Shown piece after piece: positions 48,547 to 61,190 of a DNA stretch of 64,000 nucleotides. The notes beneath the pieces were generated by a model that saw nothing but the letters and a program-made list of their open reading frames with translations, was not told the origin of the DNA and did no database searches. Position 1 is the first letter of the stretch; each line of letters opens with the position of its first letter. The DNA is taken from assembly GCF_016808095.1 (NCBI RefSeq), contig NC_068974.1, forward strand, positions 1,054,001-1,118,000. Reading direction: 5' to 3'. The translations under genes and the position numbers were made by a program. Source of the DNA: Vigna angularis (taxonomy: Eukaryota > Streptophyta > Magnoliopsida > Fabales > Fabaceae).

Positions 48547-51500
48547 ATGAATGACGGTAGACAAATGGGGTTGCATTATGTAGACGCAGGTTTTCCTTAT
48601 GCTGTGAATGAAAACTTTGTGGATTTCTTTCAAGGATTCTCTCATGTGCCCGTCAATTATGCCTTTGCTGGTTCAATGCCTGATCAGGTTTTTCTTTCTT
48701 CTTGTTTTTATTTTTGTTTTAAATTTTGGGCCAAATATGGCAAAATTCAGCTTTTGTACTTTTTTTTTTTGTGGGTGAAGTTGTGTGGTTTCCTCGCGAT
48801 CCTTGACATTGTGGGAAATTGTGGTTAAATGTGGCTCCAATTGGTCGCAACACAGAGTCCCACAAAACTTGACCTTGTCGCTGAAACTGTGCTCACTGAC
48901 CTGTTTTTTAACCATGCATATCAGGACTAAACTTGTGATTCTGTTAAACTTTTGGGATTAAGAATGTATTATGTTTTTACAGCGACCAAAATCGAATTTC
49001 AAGGTATTTTGGGGACCATAAACATGTGATATACCCCTTATTCTTGTTTTTATGTTGTTTCAGTGTTACTGGATGATTTAATGGTTTTGAATCATGCTAT
49101 CCATCCAGGGATTGCAAATGTGGGTTGTTGTTAGTGTTTATTGAGTTTAAATCTAAATTGAATTTTACTGAAAATATTGGGAGTAAAAGCAGAAATTTCA
49201 GTTCTTTTGCTGCTATCATTACAGCTGCTACTCCACAGTTAGATACTTAATAGCATTCACTATGTTTGACATGAAATCATGGATTTCTTTTTTCATTTTT
49301 AAATAATGGGAGTTGGATGGTCAAGTACAAGAAATAATGTGAGAATGATGGGTACTTTTCTTTTTGTTGAATTGCAAAGGGGATAGGTAATGCTGCATTT
49401 CCAAGTAGCTGTGTCGTGTACATGTGTGTCTCCCTTTTGACCCATTTAAATACTAAATTTTAAGTTGTCATATGTGAATGTGTTGAATTTTGCCGAAAAT
49501 ATTCTCTTTTGTTTTGTTTTATTAACTCATATTTTACTAAGATTCTGTTTTGGTTTGTGAACATAACTATATAATCTTATGTTCTGTCCAGGAAAGTGTC
49601 TACTGGTCAATGAACATGAATCCCTATAAGTTTGGATTGTCTGGCCCTGGTAGTACATCTTACTATAGTTCTTATGAGGTAAATGGTCATTTGCCGAGAA
49701 TGGAGATTGACAGGACTGAGTGGGAATACCCTTCGACAATTACTGCTGTGGAACAAGCTACAGCAGATTCTCCGCCTAGAAGAGATGGAGTCACTAGCAT
49801 GCAGACCATCCCTGAAGAATGTTAGTGAGAAAATTTTATTTTCTTTTACTGTAAGCAAAGGCCTGTGGCCAAGTTGTTGGTTTCTGCAATTTGGTTGCTG
49901 TATTTTTATCACTTTTAGGTCTATGCTATAATCAAGTTAGGGGGGGGGGGGGGGGGGGGGGGTTATAGAGGGGGGAGGGGCTGTCGGGTTGGATGAAACT
50001 CGTTATTGGAATTACTATTTTAAATTGCAACTATTCAGAAAAAAACATGAAAATTTTGTGGTAGCGTTTTCATTATTTGGATTTCTTTCGCAAACAATGT
50101 TAATCATGCTAACCTTTTAAGTGAAGCTTATTACTTTTGTTTCCCTCACTTCTGAGTTAAATTGAAACTTTTTTTTTTCATTATTTAGGAAATCTATGTG
50201 AATCATAGTATGATATATTAACTCTTTCAAATTTCTTTTGCAGGCAGTCCAAATCATCTTGAGTCCAATAGTAGTAGCCAGGTAGGCAGCTTTCTTATTA
50301 ACCGAGCCACAATTTTAGACCTTACCTATTTGAATGTTGGTTTAATATTCAATCATTTGTACTGGTAGGAACACTGGGTCCCCTATGCTTGAAATTTGGG
50401 AGACATTATTTCAATGATAGTTTGGTGTACATGGCATACTTTAATGATAAATTGTGATCTATCTACTGCACACTTTTTTGGATACTTTTAACACTTTTAT
50501 CAGTTAATGTTGATCAAAATGAATATTACTCAATTTAACTCTGGCCTCTTGGCCAAAATAGTCCATGATTTCAGTTTTTGCAATTAATTTGTTTAAACTT
50601 TCAACATTATATCCCTGTAGTTTAAACTTTGGCAAATAGTCTGCATATACTTTCAATGTGTGACAAACAACAATAACCTTATTTCCGTAGGTCATGAGGT
50701 CGACTACATGGATTACACTATGCACTGAGCTCTTAATGTGACAGACAAACCCTCTAATTTTTATTTTAGCAAATAGTTTGCCTAAACTTTACTTTATGTC
50801 TAGTAATCCTTGTGTTTAATTTTAGGAATTAATAACAGGGGCTTATTTATTATAAAGTTGAAAGCTTTATGGGGTTAGCAACAAACCAAAGTTGTAAACA
50901 CTGCCAGTTGCACAACAGTCACAGTTATACAGGGTGATTTGCAATTTAACCATAAATTTTACCAAACTTGTGTTAAGCTATGTCTTTTCAGCTTATTAGA
51001 CTAGGTTCTTTGGAATGTCAGAGTTATATCTTTATAATGCAACTGCTAGCCATTCTCTGCCAGTTTCCTACTTAACCATTTTCCCTCATCTAAACTTTCC
51101 AGACCCTAGGCCAATGAGACAAGATGAACAATTCCGCCCATTGTGTCCGTGATTTCTTTTGGGTCCTAACATCATTTACAAAAGTGGCAAAACAATATTT
51201 TTATAGATTTTCCCAAACAGCATATGATCTGCTTAATGCAAAGCACCAATGCTTCCATTTCCTTCACATGCCGTATCATGTGCATACCCAATGCTGTGGT
51301 ACTTTGTGTACTTATCTGATACTTATGTACTGATGATGCCCAAGGAGGGAATGATATTGGCAATAGGCAACGATTGATAGTAACATGTATCTGATATTTG
51401 AATCATTTTTTCTTATGTCGTCTAGAAACCAAAAAGGAGTTTTGAAATTAAACATCATTTATTTGTTATTATCATGTCCTGTGGACCTTTGCCTCCTATC

Positions 51501-54355
51501 TCATCTTCCTTTTCTGGGTATATTTACCGATTGATGACACTTTTAATCAAATAGTATTTGTATTGTTGCCAACAATGTAGTTTACATATGTTGGTTTTTA
51601 GACTTGATTTTCTTCCAAAACGGTTTTCATATGAACTGATGTTTTCTATATCATATAAACCATCTACAGTTTTATCATAGCAAGAATTGTCCCCAAATAA
51701 ACGTTTCTTTGATGAGTAAACTGAGTGATGGGAATGTTACCAATCCAAAAACAAACAAAAAAGTTGTACGGAACTTATGAAGACAATAACGAACCTATTA
51801 GCGTTTAGATGTCAGTAGGAAATGGTAGAAGTCTTAGTTGATATAAGTAACTAACCGATTGTTATAACTAACTATTTATATTATACTTTAACTAACCATT
51901 AACATTTGGGAATCACTAATTGGGAATGAGTAAAACATAAACAAAACATGACTAGATTTGTTGTTTCTTCTGTACTCCGTTCTTCTACAAAAGCAGGGGT
52001 TTTGTACCTCACGCTGGAGCTCAATGTTTGTGTCAGAATTCAATTCACAAAGATGTTATTTGAATCCTCTAAATTGATTTCATGTGCTTCCGTGTATAAC
52101 TGCTCTCTTATAAGCTTGATCAGAGTGGGAATTATATTATTTAAAACGAAGACTTGAAAAAACATGAGTTGAGATCTCTCTGCATTTCAGTTGCTTAATG
52201 TCAAAAAGTAGTTAACCCTTCTCTATGTTGTTTCCAACTTGTAATTTGATAATCAGAACCAGCTTAAAAATTTATCCTCTGAAGCCTTATAATCCTTGGT
52301 GTATTTGTGCAGGTCATATGGCAAGACAACATTGATCCTGATAATATGACTTATGAGGTGTGGCACATTAAATGTTTTACGTGTAAATGCTGATGTATGC
52401 ATGTAGTTTCTTACTTTTAGAATATTGTTTTTCGTCTTTTAAATCATTGTTTATTATATTAGTTTTGTTCTACTAAACATCATATTCAATTAATTCATGC
52501 TGAGTCTGTCGGGTAAGCATCCAAAGTTAACATACTTTCTACATTCTCTAATATGTTTAGCAAATTAGGGATTTTCTTAAATTTCTAAATGTTCAATATT
52601 ATTTCTACATGAGCCAACTCTCTCAAAAGTTCAAGTTGTTTTGTGAACACCAGTGAATATAAATACACCCCAGTCCACTACACAAGCCATTTAGACACAG
52701 GTCACCAATACACCTAGTCATCATAGAAGCCTTCATAGTACCATGCCAAGAACCAACTCAAGGTAAAGCACATGAATAAAATAGGTCCAAAGAACGTCAA
52801 CCAAACAGAAATGGTGCTTTTATATTCTATCAATTTTTATTTGAATAATTATTAAGATAGAACAATGTGTTGCCTTTAAGATTTTGGACTTTGGCATTAT
52901 AGAAAGAATCCATTTCGTATATGTCTAATAAATTTTGATGATTGAAATAAGGCACGGTGGTTTAACTCTAACTCGGGCTAATTTGTATTTCAATATTTTG
53001 AGCTTTCAATTTTATTGGTATGTTGAATATAATTTGAATTAGAGATCATATGAATCAATAGCCGATGATATTTTGTGAGTGACAGGAACTACTGGATTTG
53101 GGAGAGGCAGTTGGGACTCAGAGCCGTGGTCTTTCACAAGAACTTATTGATATGCTTCCAACCTCGAAGTACAAATTTGGTAGCTTATTCAAAAGAAAAA
53201 ATTCTGGGAAAAGGTAAACTCCTGGTTCTTCAACCATTTTTATAAAATAGATGAAAATATGGATAGTAAAAAGTTGAATGAGCGTCAAACACTATATTAT
53301 ATTGTTGAGGAAAATGAGGTGAATGTTATGTGGAAGAGGGATGAAAATTATAATGCTTGATTGCAATCTTTTAATCTTACCAAAGTCAATCTATTGAAAA
53401 ATATATAGGACAAGTGAAGCTTAAAAATCAATCTATGCTTCATGCCTGTAGTATTTATTAATTTTAGATTTATCAATTTTGTAACTTCCCTTGTTTTCAT
53501 CATCGTCGAAGTCAACAACCGGTGAATAGAGAAGAAAATTCAATTGAACTTGTCCATTTTTTATTCTGGGTTGATTTCCTCCCTTCCCCTATACGCGTGG
53601 AAATATAATGATGCGTTATTTCGTATTGCACTGTTTCGATAGTCTTAATTACAATGACTTGAGTTCCCTACTTCAAATTCGATTCCCAGAGAATTTGATT
53701 CATTTTTCTTTAGTTTTCTATGTAGGACTACATTGATTCATAGAAGTTTGATTTTATTTTATTATTATTATTTTCTTTTTTCTGGTTCCTAGGACTTCTG
53801 CCTGTCAGATTTATGATAGAGAAATCATATCTGTAAAACAACTTGCATAAAAAATTTTACAACTGAGAAAAAGTTTGAAATTTACTAAATGATGTGATGA
53901 AGAGAGATTGACACAGAACATTGTGTATCACATTTCTTTATGATATCTATCTCACCTTTTCCTTGTTTCAGTCTCCAGCTTTATTTTCTACTTTCAGGAT
54001 ATACTGACAGTGAAATTGCTTTGAAAATAGGTGTGTAATTTGTCAGATGACATACAGAAGAGGAGACCAGCAAATGAAATTGCCATGCAGCCATTTGTAT
54101 CATAGTGAATGCATCACCAAGTGGCTTAGCATTAACAAGGTACACACTTTTTTAAATGCATTTCTTCTTCTCAAGTTCACTTGAATCCTATGTCTTTACC
54201 ATTTAATACAAGGTACACACATTTCTAATTGCATTGTTCTTCTCAATTTCACTTGAATCCTGTGTCTTTACCATTTGTTGTTCCCATTTGACTTTGTTTT
54301 TCAGAAATGTCCTGTGTGCAACACTGAGGTTTTTGGCGAGGAATCAACGCATTAG
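48547..54355 (+). CDS. BB: BIG BROTHER-type RING-H2 E3 ubiquitin ligase (seven coding exons)
   Basis: Coding exons are 48547-48687, 49592-49820, 50244-50281, 52313-52357, 53086-53213, 54031-54139 and 54305-54355. All have GT-AG introns and keep one frame, giving 246 aa (Arabidopsis BB is close to this length). The N-terminus has the BB-type 'HYVDAGFPYA' and 'VYWSMNMNPYKFG' blocks. An acidic 'IWQDNIDPDNMTYEELLDLG' segment covers 138-156. 'GEAVGTQSRGLSQELIDMLP' precedes the RING-H2 finger C195-C198-C213-H215-H218-C221-C232-C235, and the tail is FGEESTH. In Arabidopsis BB is an E3 ligase that limits organ growth by restricting the period of cell proliferation, acting with DA1. The third and fourth coding exons are only 38 and 45 bp. 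All zinc ligands are present. Orthology is inferred from full-length resemblance. Confidence 0.95.
49940..49962 (+). repeat. Uninterrupted G23 run in BB intron 2
   Basis: Twenty-three consecutive G on the sense strand, followed by 'ttatagag' and more G blocks (GGGGGG, GGGG) to 49980. It lies 120 bases after the exon 2 donor. It could form a G-quadruplex in DNA or pre-mRNA. Exact length may be a sequencing or assembly artefact, since long G runs are error-prone. Confidence 0.9.
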
Positions 54356-55226
54356 CATCAAGATGGCAAAAGGGATCCTTTTTGTCCATTAATTTTTGCT
54401 TCTCATCCAACTCTCTCTGTCTCTCTTTCATGTTTTCATTTCTTACACGTAGGTAGGTGTAATATGAAGAACTATGGCAGCTCTCAATATATGTTTTGTT
54501 TACTAGAACAACCTAATGGAGACTCATCTTGTGTTTAAGGTGTGATTTTGTGTGTATTCAATATATTCTCTTTTAAGCTTTATGTCCCTTTCTTTGGTAT
54601 TTAGGATTGAAAAATCTGCTTCCTAGTCATTCATCAAGCTGTGTTGGGATTTGGAATAAGAAATCTCATGAGCATGCATAATGGAATTGAAAAATGAAAT
54701 ACATGTGTGGAATGCTCCATAGGATGTGGTAGACAATCATCCCCATATATGTTTAGAAGGTTTTTTAAGGCTTGTAATTGACCTAATTTTTGGTAATTAT
54801 ACTCTTTATTACATGGTATCCAAATGCAAATAAACAATAATCTAGAAAACATTTTTCCAAACACATTTTTCAGCCTTAATTTTTCTTATATTCATCAAAT
54901 ACTAAGACTATTTTTCATTATACATTTAAATCGTTTGCAAATGAAAAAAATCTAAATGTAAGAGGAATTTAATAATTGTACATGGTACTTGACTATCTTT
55001 ATCTGTGGAACCCATGTCGGCATTGATGATAAAAAGAATAGATAATAAACACACAAAATGACAGTTTTCAATTAATGCCCCTGGTCCCCTTATTAATGGC
55101 ATTTAGATTGTGTTGAAGATGAATGTACACTGACTAATACATTACTTTCTACATGCTCAATTTTTTCACATAAATGAGGGTCAGTCACAGAGTAACTGCA
55201 TTTAACCAAAACCTAAAGGCAGTGTC

Positions 55227-55292
55227 TTCCTGCACCCCCATCAATTTTCTTCATGCACCCCCATCAATTTTCTTCCTGCACCCCATCAAAGT
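55227..55292. repeat. 23-bp tandem repeat, three copies
   Basis: Starts are at 55227, 55250 and 55273. The unit core is 'gcacccccatcaattttctt'; the third copy lacks one C. Located about 870 bases after the BB stop codon. Confidence 0.9.
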
Positions 55293-58200
55293 TTCTAATT
55301 TTTTTTTATCCAAAATAGGAATGGGTAAGTGTTTTCCAGAATTGATTTAGTGGTTCCGGAAAGTAAAATCCGAAATAATGGGATTCAGTCAAATTTCTTT
55401 TTCCAACTTCTCTCCATGTGATGTGAAATGTGTTCAATTGTTTTCATTATCCTTTGTGTATTAATGCTGTAAATGGTACATACATTTAAAATATTGTGTG
55501 AATTGCGATACTCAGAGTTATATATTTTAAATTGATTTTATCTCTAATTAATATAAGAGTTTCAATAATAATAAATATATATAAAGATCTTACTGGATTA
55601 AAAATGCTAACAATAATGTCATATTTAAGGACTCTTGATATATATTAAAAATCATCAGTATTTTTTAATATTCAGGAGAGATACTACATCATCAAAATAA
55701 TCATCAAAGAAATTTGACTCGTGATTATTCACATAAATAGTAGTTGCATTAGTTGCACAAAACATAGAATAAGGTTATTTGTTAAACCAGATAGTCTTTA
55801 AATGTCTTTGATTCAAGTTACCTGTTATTGTAAGTGATCTTCCTTCACTTTAAACCTCCATTTTTTTTCTTACACTCCCATGAATATGAAAATTTCTGTT
55901 TTACCCTTTCGATTTTGTAAGAAGTCAAAAATAATTTTCATATGATACGAACTAAAAGGTTTTTAGATTACATAATTTGAAAAACTTTCGGATCTTATCA
56001 TTTATAAGTAATTTTTAACTTTTGAATTATACAATTTAAGAGTCATGTTTTTCTTAGAAAAGAACTTTCACATTGCACGATTCAGAAATTATTTTTCTTT
56101 TTAGCATTGTGAAATTTATTAATTAAAAATTACTTTTTTGAGAGTTTAGAGATTAATAATTTTTTTTTAAATTATACAACTTAAAAGTTACTTTTGACTT
56201 TTAAATTGTATGATTTAAAAATCATTTTTAATTTTTGAATTGCACAAACTGAAAATAAAAAATAAATTTTCAGATCTTGTAATTTGTTTTTTTTAATAAA
56301 TTATATTATAAAGTCATTTTTCACTTCAAGATTGATAAATTAAAAAATTAATTTTAGTTTTCAGGTTATATAATCAAAAATTATTTTTTAATTTTCAAAT
56401 TATATAATCTAAAAAAGAGAGAAATGAAAAATTTAATATTTAAGAGTGCTGAAAAAAATATACTAATTAACCGTTAACGATTTAAACGTTGTTAGTCAAA
56501 AAGACCAAATTGAACATAAATTATAATATAAGAACTACATTGAACATTCGAAGAAAAAATGAATCCCACATCGAACAAAACTAATGAAAACAGGACCAAA
56601 AGTGATATTAATTTTTTTTTTCTAAAATGATATCATACAACGCTTATAAAAAAAAAGACCCACCTTTTTGGAATAGAAAAAATGACCTATGACACTTAGC
56701 ACGATTGCATGATGAGACTCCAATTTATTTACAACGAGTTTTTTTTTGTTTTTTTTTAAGTTTTGCATATAAATGATTATGATTGTTGTTTTCGGTTTAA
56801 ACAATTTATCCTTTAAATTGTTCTACTTGCTTTCGATTCTACGAATTTTAAAGTGATTTTACTTTTGAGTTAACTCAAAATTATGAAGCTTAGATATAGA
56901 TATAACATGGAACGTACTATTTACTAACACAAAAATGAATCTAATCTATATAATATTTGTTAAAAAAGTTATAACTAATATTTTCCAACAAAAAAAAGGG
57001 AGTGAGTTGGTTTTTCAATAATTTGAATATTTTTAATCTTTAAAACTAATTTCAAAATATCTTTTATCAATTAACATGTGTATGATAAAAACATTTTATA
57101 TTTTAATTGATTAACTGAGTTGGTATTTAATATTTTGATAATTGTAAAGGTTTCAAAATAACAAATCGATTAATGTTCATCAACTTTGAAAACTTGTAAA
57201 TGTGTTATGTTTTAACTTATTAGATTAAGAAGCTAATCAATTAATACAAATCAATGACAGACATATCATTTGAAATGAATCTTTTTCATGCAAAAACTAA
57301 TATTAATTGATTATGTTGTGATTAATTTGATTTTAAGAGCATTCTAACTTGGTTTACAATATTTCTAGACTCAATAAGCAACTAATATACTTTAGTAAGT
57401 ATTCTATCAACCAAACATGACTTAATATTAACTATCACATATCAATCTTTGCTTTAGACATCATAAAAAACAACTTTATCTTCTTTGACATATTAACACC
57501 AATGTCTAAAAAGTGAAAACTAGTAATAATATAATATTTGTTCCTTATTTTTATAATAATAATAGAAACTTGTGCAATAAGTTTACAATTTTATGGGTTT
57601 TTTAGAAAATCATTGGATTTGTGGTTAATAACATTATGTTGGAACCATGTCAAAATCATGTTAAAAACAAAAAAAAATGTCTTTCAAATTGGACACTTAA
57701 CCGTCATGAATATTGTACGCGTGTTAACGTCCGATACACAGACACGAGACACACAGTTTATGAGACGTGTTCAAGCTTTATAGACTCGAAAGTTGTGTGT
57801 AAAAACGTAAACATGTGCGAATTAACTTGCGAGTTTAATAACTATGGTCCTAACATAAGTTAAAATTTCTTATATTAGTTTTTTGTTAGGGCTCACAATG
57901 TGAGGTAGACTATGCAGTAACCCAACATGAGTTGGTCTGCATTTGGCCCATATAACTCATATTGACTTAAATTCCTAAAATCTAGTAACAATAATACAAC
58001 ATATAGTGTATATTTCTTCTAAGCAACTTGTGTGTTTTCTCTTAAGTCTATCTAAAAATAATTTATTCATTTGCTTCGAGTTCATCTAAAAATAACTCCT
58101 TGTGTTTCTTCCCTTAAGTATATTTCAAAGTCATTTATATTTTCAATAGGTTTGTACTTAAAAATTAAAAGTTATAAAATTATAAATATTACTTATTTTG

Positions 58201-58465
58201 ATAAATAAGCTTATAAAAATTATTATTTCTACTAATTTAATTAAATAAAAATAAAGTTATTAAAATCTTGCATGTATTTTACAAGAAAACAAAATAAATA
58301 TTTCTTATTTGTATACTTATGTGTGCGTGTGTTACTTACAAAATTAAAATAAATTTTTCCTGAAAAATTATCATATAATATTTATGTTTTGTGTTTATTA
58401 GAATAAATTAAAATAAAAGAAAGTATTAGGAGGTTTCTGAAGACTTTACATATAGTATTTTATTG

Positions 58466-58468
<3 letters not shown>

Positions 58469-58506
<38 letters not shown>
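58469..58506. repeat. (AT)n microsatellite
   Basis: Uninterrupted AT dinucleotides, about 19 units. Confidence 0.95.
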
Positions 58507-58510
<4 letters not shown>

Positions 58511-59344
58511 TGGAGTTTGTATGTTTAAATATATTTACATTCTAAACACATATTATGAATCGTTTCAGGTTTTAAGATATTTTTAATTCAAATTTAAATC
58601 TAAAGTTGTTTAATTAAACATCGCAATTTTAATTTTATTTTGAAGGTATTTTCGATTGTTCGAGATTAATAGAAAAGGTGTTTAAAGTACTGTTTTTTTT
58701 TTGTGATCGGTGTTACGTCAGTGTCAGTTTTTAAGTTTTGTAGTTTTATGATAACTTTGTTTTAGTGAAAATGGTTTTGGTGGATTGAGGAAAAGTATTT
58801 ATAAATTAACTGTTATCTTAAATTAGAGCAAAAGAGGAATAAATCTGTGGGTTAATTTGTCGTTTAGCATGTTACTTGTAATACACAAATCCGTGTTCTG
58901 AAGCCACAATTTGCGCGAGATCCAAGAAAATGTTTTATTTATTCTTACAGACAGCGCCGATGCTGTTTTTGAAACAACCAAATCCTTGAACACAAAGAAA
59001 CTAATTAGGGTTTGTTCCAATGGTGGACTTTGAGTAAATCCACTGAAAAATTTCAATTTCTAGTTATGAAATTATATTTCGATATGTTCAAAAACCTATA
59101 ATATTTGAGGAGTTAAAAATTAACAATAGTTTATAATACTATTGAGTTGAATTTTCTTAACAAAACCTTACACTTCAATTTTAGGATATCTCCAACCTAA
59201 ATCATAATATATAATTTTAATTTACTTTTTAAAAAACTATAGAATATATGTCGCGATTAATTGTAAAAAGAAAAGTTCTTTAATTATTTTAAATAAGATA
59301 TCAAAACATTTACAGAAGTTTGAAAACACATCTTTTGATTATAT

Positions 59345-59864
59345 TGTATGCTTGCTTACTAAAAATGATAAACCATCGTCATGGCATAATAGATTGACTC
59401 AAATTCATATGTCACACTTAAAAAAGCTCAGCATATCTCATTTAAGAAATTTTGGTTGTAAATGCTTTGTGTTAAATAATGGTAAGAGTAATCTTGGAAA
59501 ATTTGATTCTAAGATTTATGATGGTATATTTTGTGTCTACTCACTAACTAGCAAAGCTTACACAATCTATAATAAACATAGACTACTTGTAGAGGAATCT
59601 GTACATGTTTTTGGTGAATTTATTGATGGTATAACTAATGCATTTCATCCAAGAAATAGTATAGATTTACATGAAACAAGTGCATATTTGACAAAAGAAT
59701 TGGAAAGTGTTCAGGTTGAACAGAAACGAAATGGTAGTGAAAACAACTGCTTAAGCAATTTGCCCAAAGACTGGACAATTCTGAAAGATATGTCAGTGGA
59801 AAATGTGATTGGAGACATATCTAGAGAAGTATCTACAAGGAAACAATTAAATCAATTCTCATGA
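59345..59864 (+). pseudogene. copia integrase remnant with internal deletion
   Basis: 'LTKNDKPSSWHNRLTQIHMSHLKKL' (pre-integrase) is joined directly to 'SISHLRNFGCKCFVLN' (late integrase). The intervening integrase core, roughly 150-200 codons including the catalytic acidic residues, is gone. The join is near 59431. The fused frame stays open from 59352 to 59864, giving a 170-residue remnant. The C-terminal part 'VENVIGDISREVSTRKQL' resembles the linker between integrase and RT. Confidence 0.85.
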
Positions 59865-59869
59865 ACGTT

Positions 59870-60376
59870 GCCTTTTTGTCACAAGTGGAACCAAAGTCAG
59901 TAAATGAAGCTTTATAGGATGAGAATTGGTACCTAGCTATGCAAGATGAATTAAATAAGTTCAAGAAGGACAATGTTTGAGAGCTTGTACCAAAGAACCA
60001 TGCTCATCAAGTGATTGGAACAAAATGGGTGTTTAGAAACAAAATGGATGATTATGGTGCTATCATAAAGAATAAGGCAAGACTGATTGCAAAAGGATAT
60101 AGCCAAGAAGAAGGAATTGATTATAATGAAACTTATGCACCAATAGTTAGACTAGAAGCAATCAAAATTCTCCTTGCCATTACATCAATGATGAACTTCA
60201 AACTGTTTCAAATGGATGTGAAAAGTGCATTCTTGAATGAATTTATTAAAGAAGAGGTGTATGTAGAACAACCTCCTGGATTCCAAGACTTTGAATTTCC
60301 TGATCACATCTTCAAGTTAAAGAAAGGTTTATATCGTAAGATCCTTGAAAATATTTGTAAGTTAGATACTAGATAA
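59870..60376 (+). pseudogene. copia reverse transcriptase, 5' part
   Basis: The open part is 60011-60376. Landmarks are 'GTKWVFRNKMDDYGA', 'NKARLIAKGYSQEEGIDYNE', 'MDVKSAFLNEFIKEEVYVEQ' and 'PPGFQDFEFPDHIFKLKKGLY'. Coding match ends at 60334, in the middle of the conserved LYGLKQAP motif, where the solo LTR enters; the last residues of the frame belong to the LTR. Stops lie upstream at about 59916 and 59979. Confidence 0.9.
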
Positions 60377-60855
60377 AAAAAAATAATAATTAGTGAATAG
60401 TAAATTGTGAATAGTAAAAAGTGAATAGTAAAAAAAAAATTATTTTTGGAAAGGATAAGTGTTACACGTAGCTTTGAGATCAGAATTCACCAATTTGCAA
60501 ATAAAAAATTATTTTTGTAATAGTAAAATGAATAAAAAAAATGAATAGTAAAAATGAATAGTAAAAATGAATAGTAATTGTTTTTACTATAAATAGCCAA
60601 GGGGGGGAGGCTGAAAATTTACACCAAAGAACTTAGAAAAATGTTGAGAGAAGAGAGTTGGAAGAATTTCTAATTGCAAAAGGGGATATTCTGGAAGTTT
60701 TCAGAGAGCGAGGAGATTAAGTCTGTAATAGAGGTAAGGGAAGTCATTCTTATACTTTGCTTTTCTCTAATCCTAAATCTTGAATATGTAGTATTTTGTT
60801 GCTGTATGGTCTTGAATTTTGAATGAGAACATTTATTTGTTTCTTTTGTATTTTT

Positions 60856-61190
60856 GGAAGGACGAGAAGTTGTCTAACCGGCTCTGCCAGATTCAACTTC
60901 TTGTTTCCCCAAAGCTTTGGTTGTTTCTTATATCCTTATATTGTATTTTTGGAAGGACGAGAAGTTGTCTAACCGGCTCTGCCAGATTCAACTTCTTGTT
61001 TCCCCACACCTTTTATTTCTTCTTTATATTGTATTTTTGGAAGGATGAGAAGTTGTCTAACCGGCTCTGCCAGATTCAACTTCTTGTTTCCCCAGAAATT
61101 TTATTGTTTTATCTATTTTTTATTGTATCTTTCTGGAAGGATGAGAAGTTGTCTAACCGGCTCTGCCAGATTCAACTTCTTGTTTCCCCT
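60856..61190 (+). repeat. Four-copy tandem repeat with internal hairpin
   Basis: Copies start at 60856, 60951, 61039 and 61135 (periods 95, 88 and 96). Each carries a nearly invariant core of about 54 bases beginning 'ggaaggayga' and ending 'cttcttgtttcccc'. Inside the core AGAAGTTG and CAACTTCT form 8-bp inverted arms around 'tctaaccggctctgccagat' plus one base. The segments between cores vary. Chance frames spanning the array are artefacts of the repeat. Confidence 0.93.

Larger units (their letters stand above)
54356..59329. other. Gene-free intergenic region right of BB
   Basis: The first few hundred bases include the BB 3' UTR; no clear AATAAA was chosen. Beyond that no coding region is recognised. 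About 56460-56620 resembles half of a legume-type MITE ('gaccaaattgaacataaatt', 'ggaccaaaagtgatatta'). About 57000-57440 has repeated 'aatcgatta'/'attgatta' words like the copia LTR tail at 40 kb and may be a decayed LTR. Confidence 0.55.

Noticed and set aside
57538..57863. Two overlapping frames of about 80 codons on plus.
   Set aside because: No recognisable domain, both frames open by chance, no splice partners or conserved motifs.
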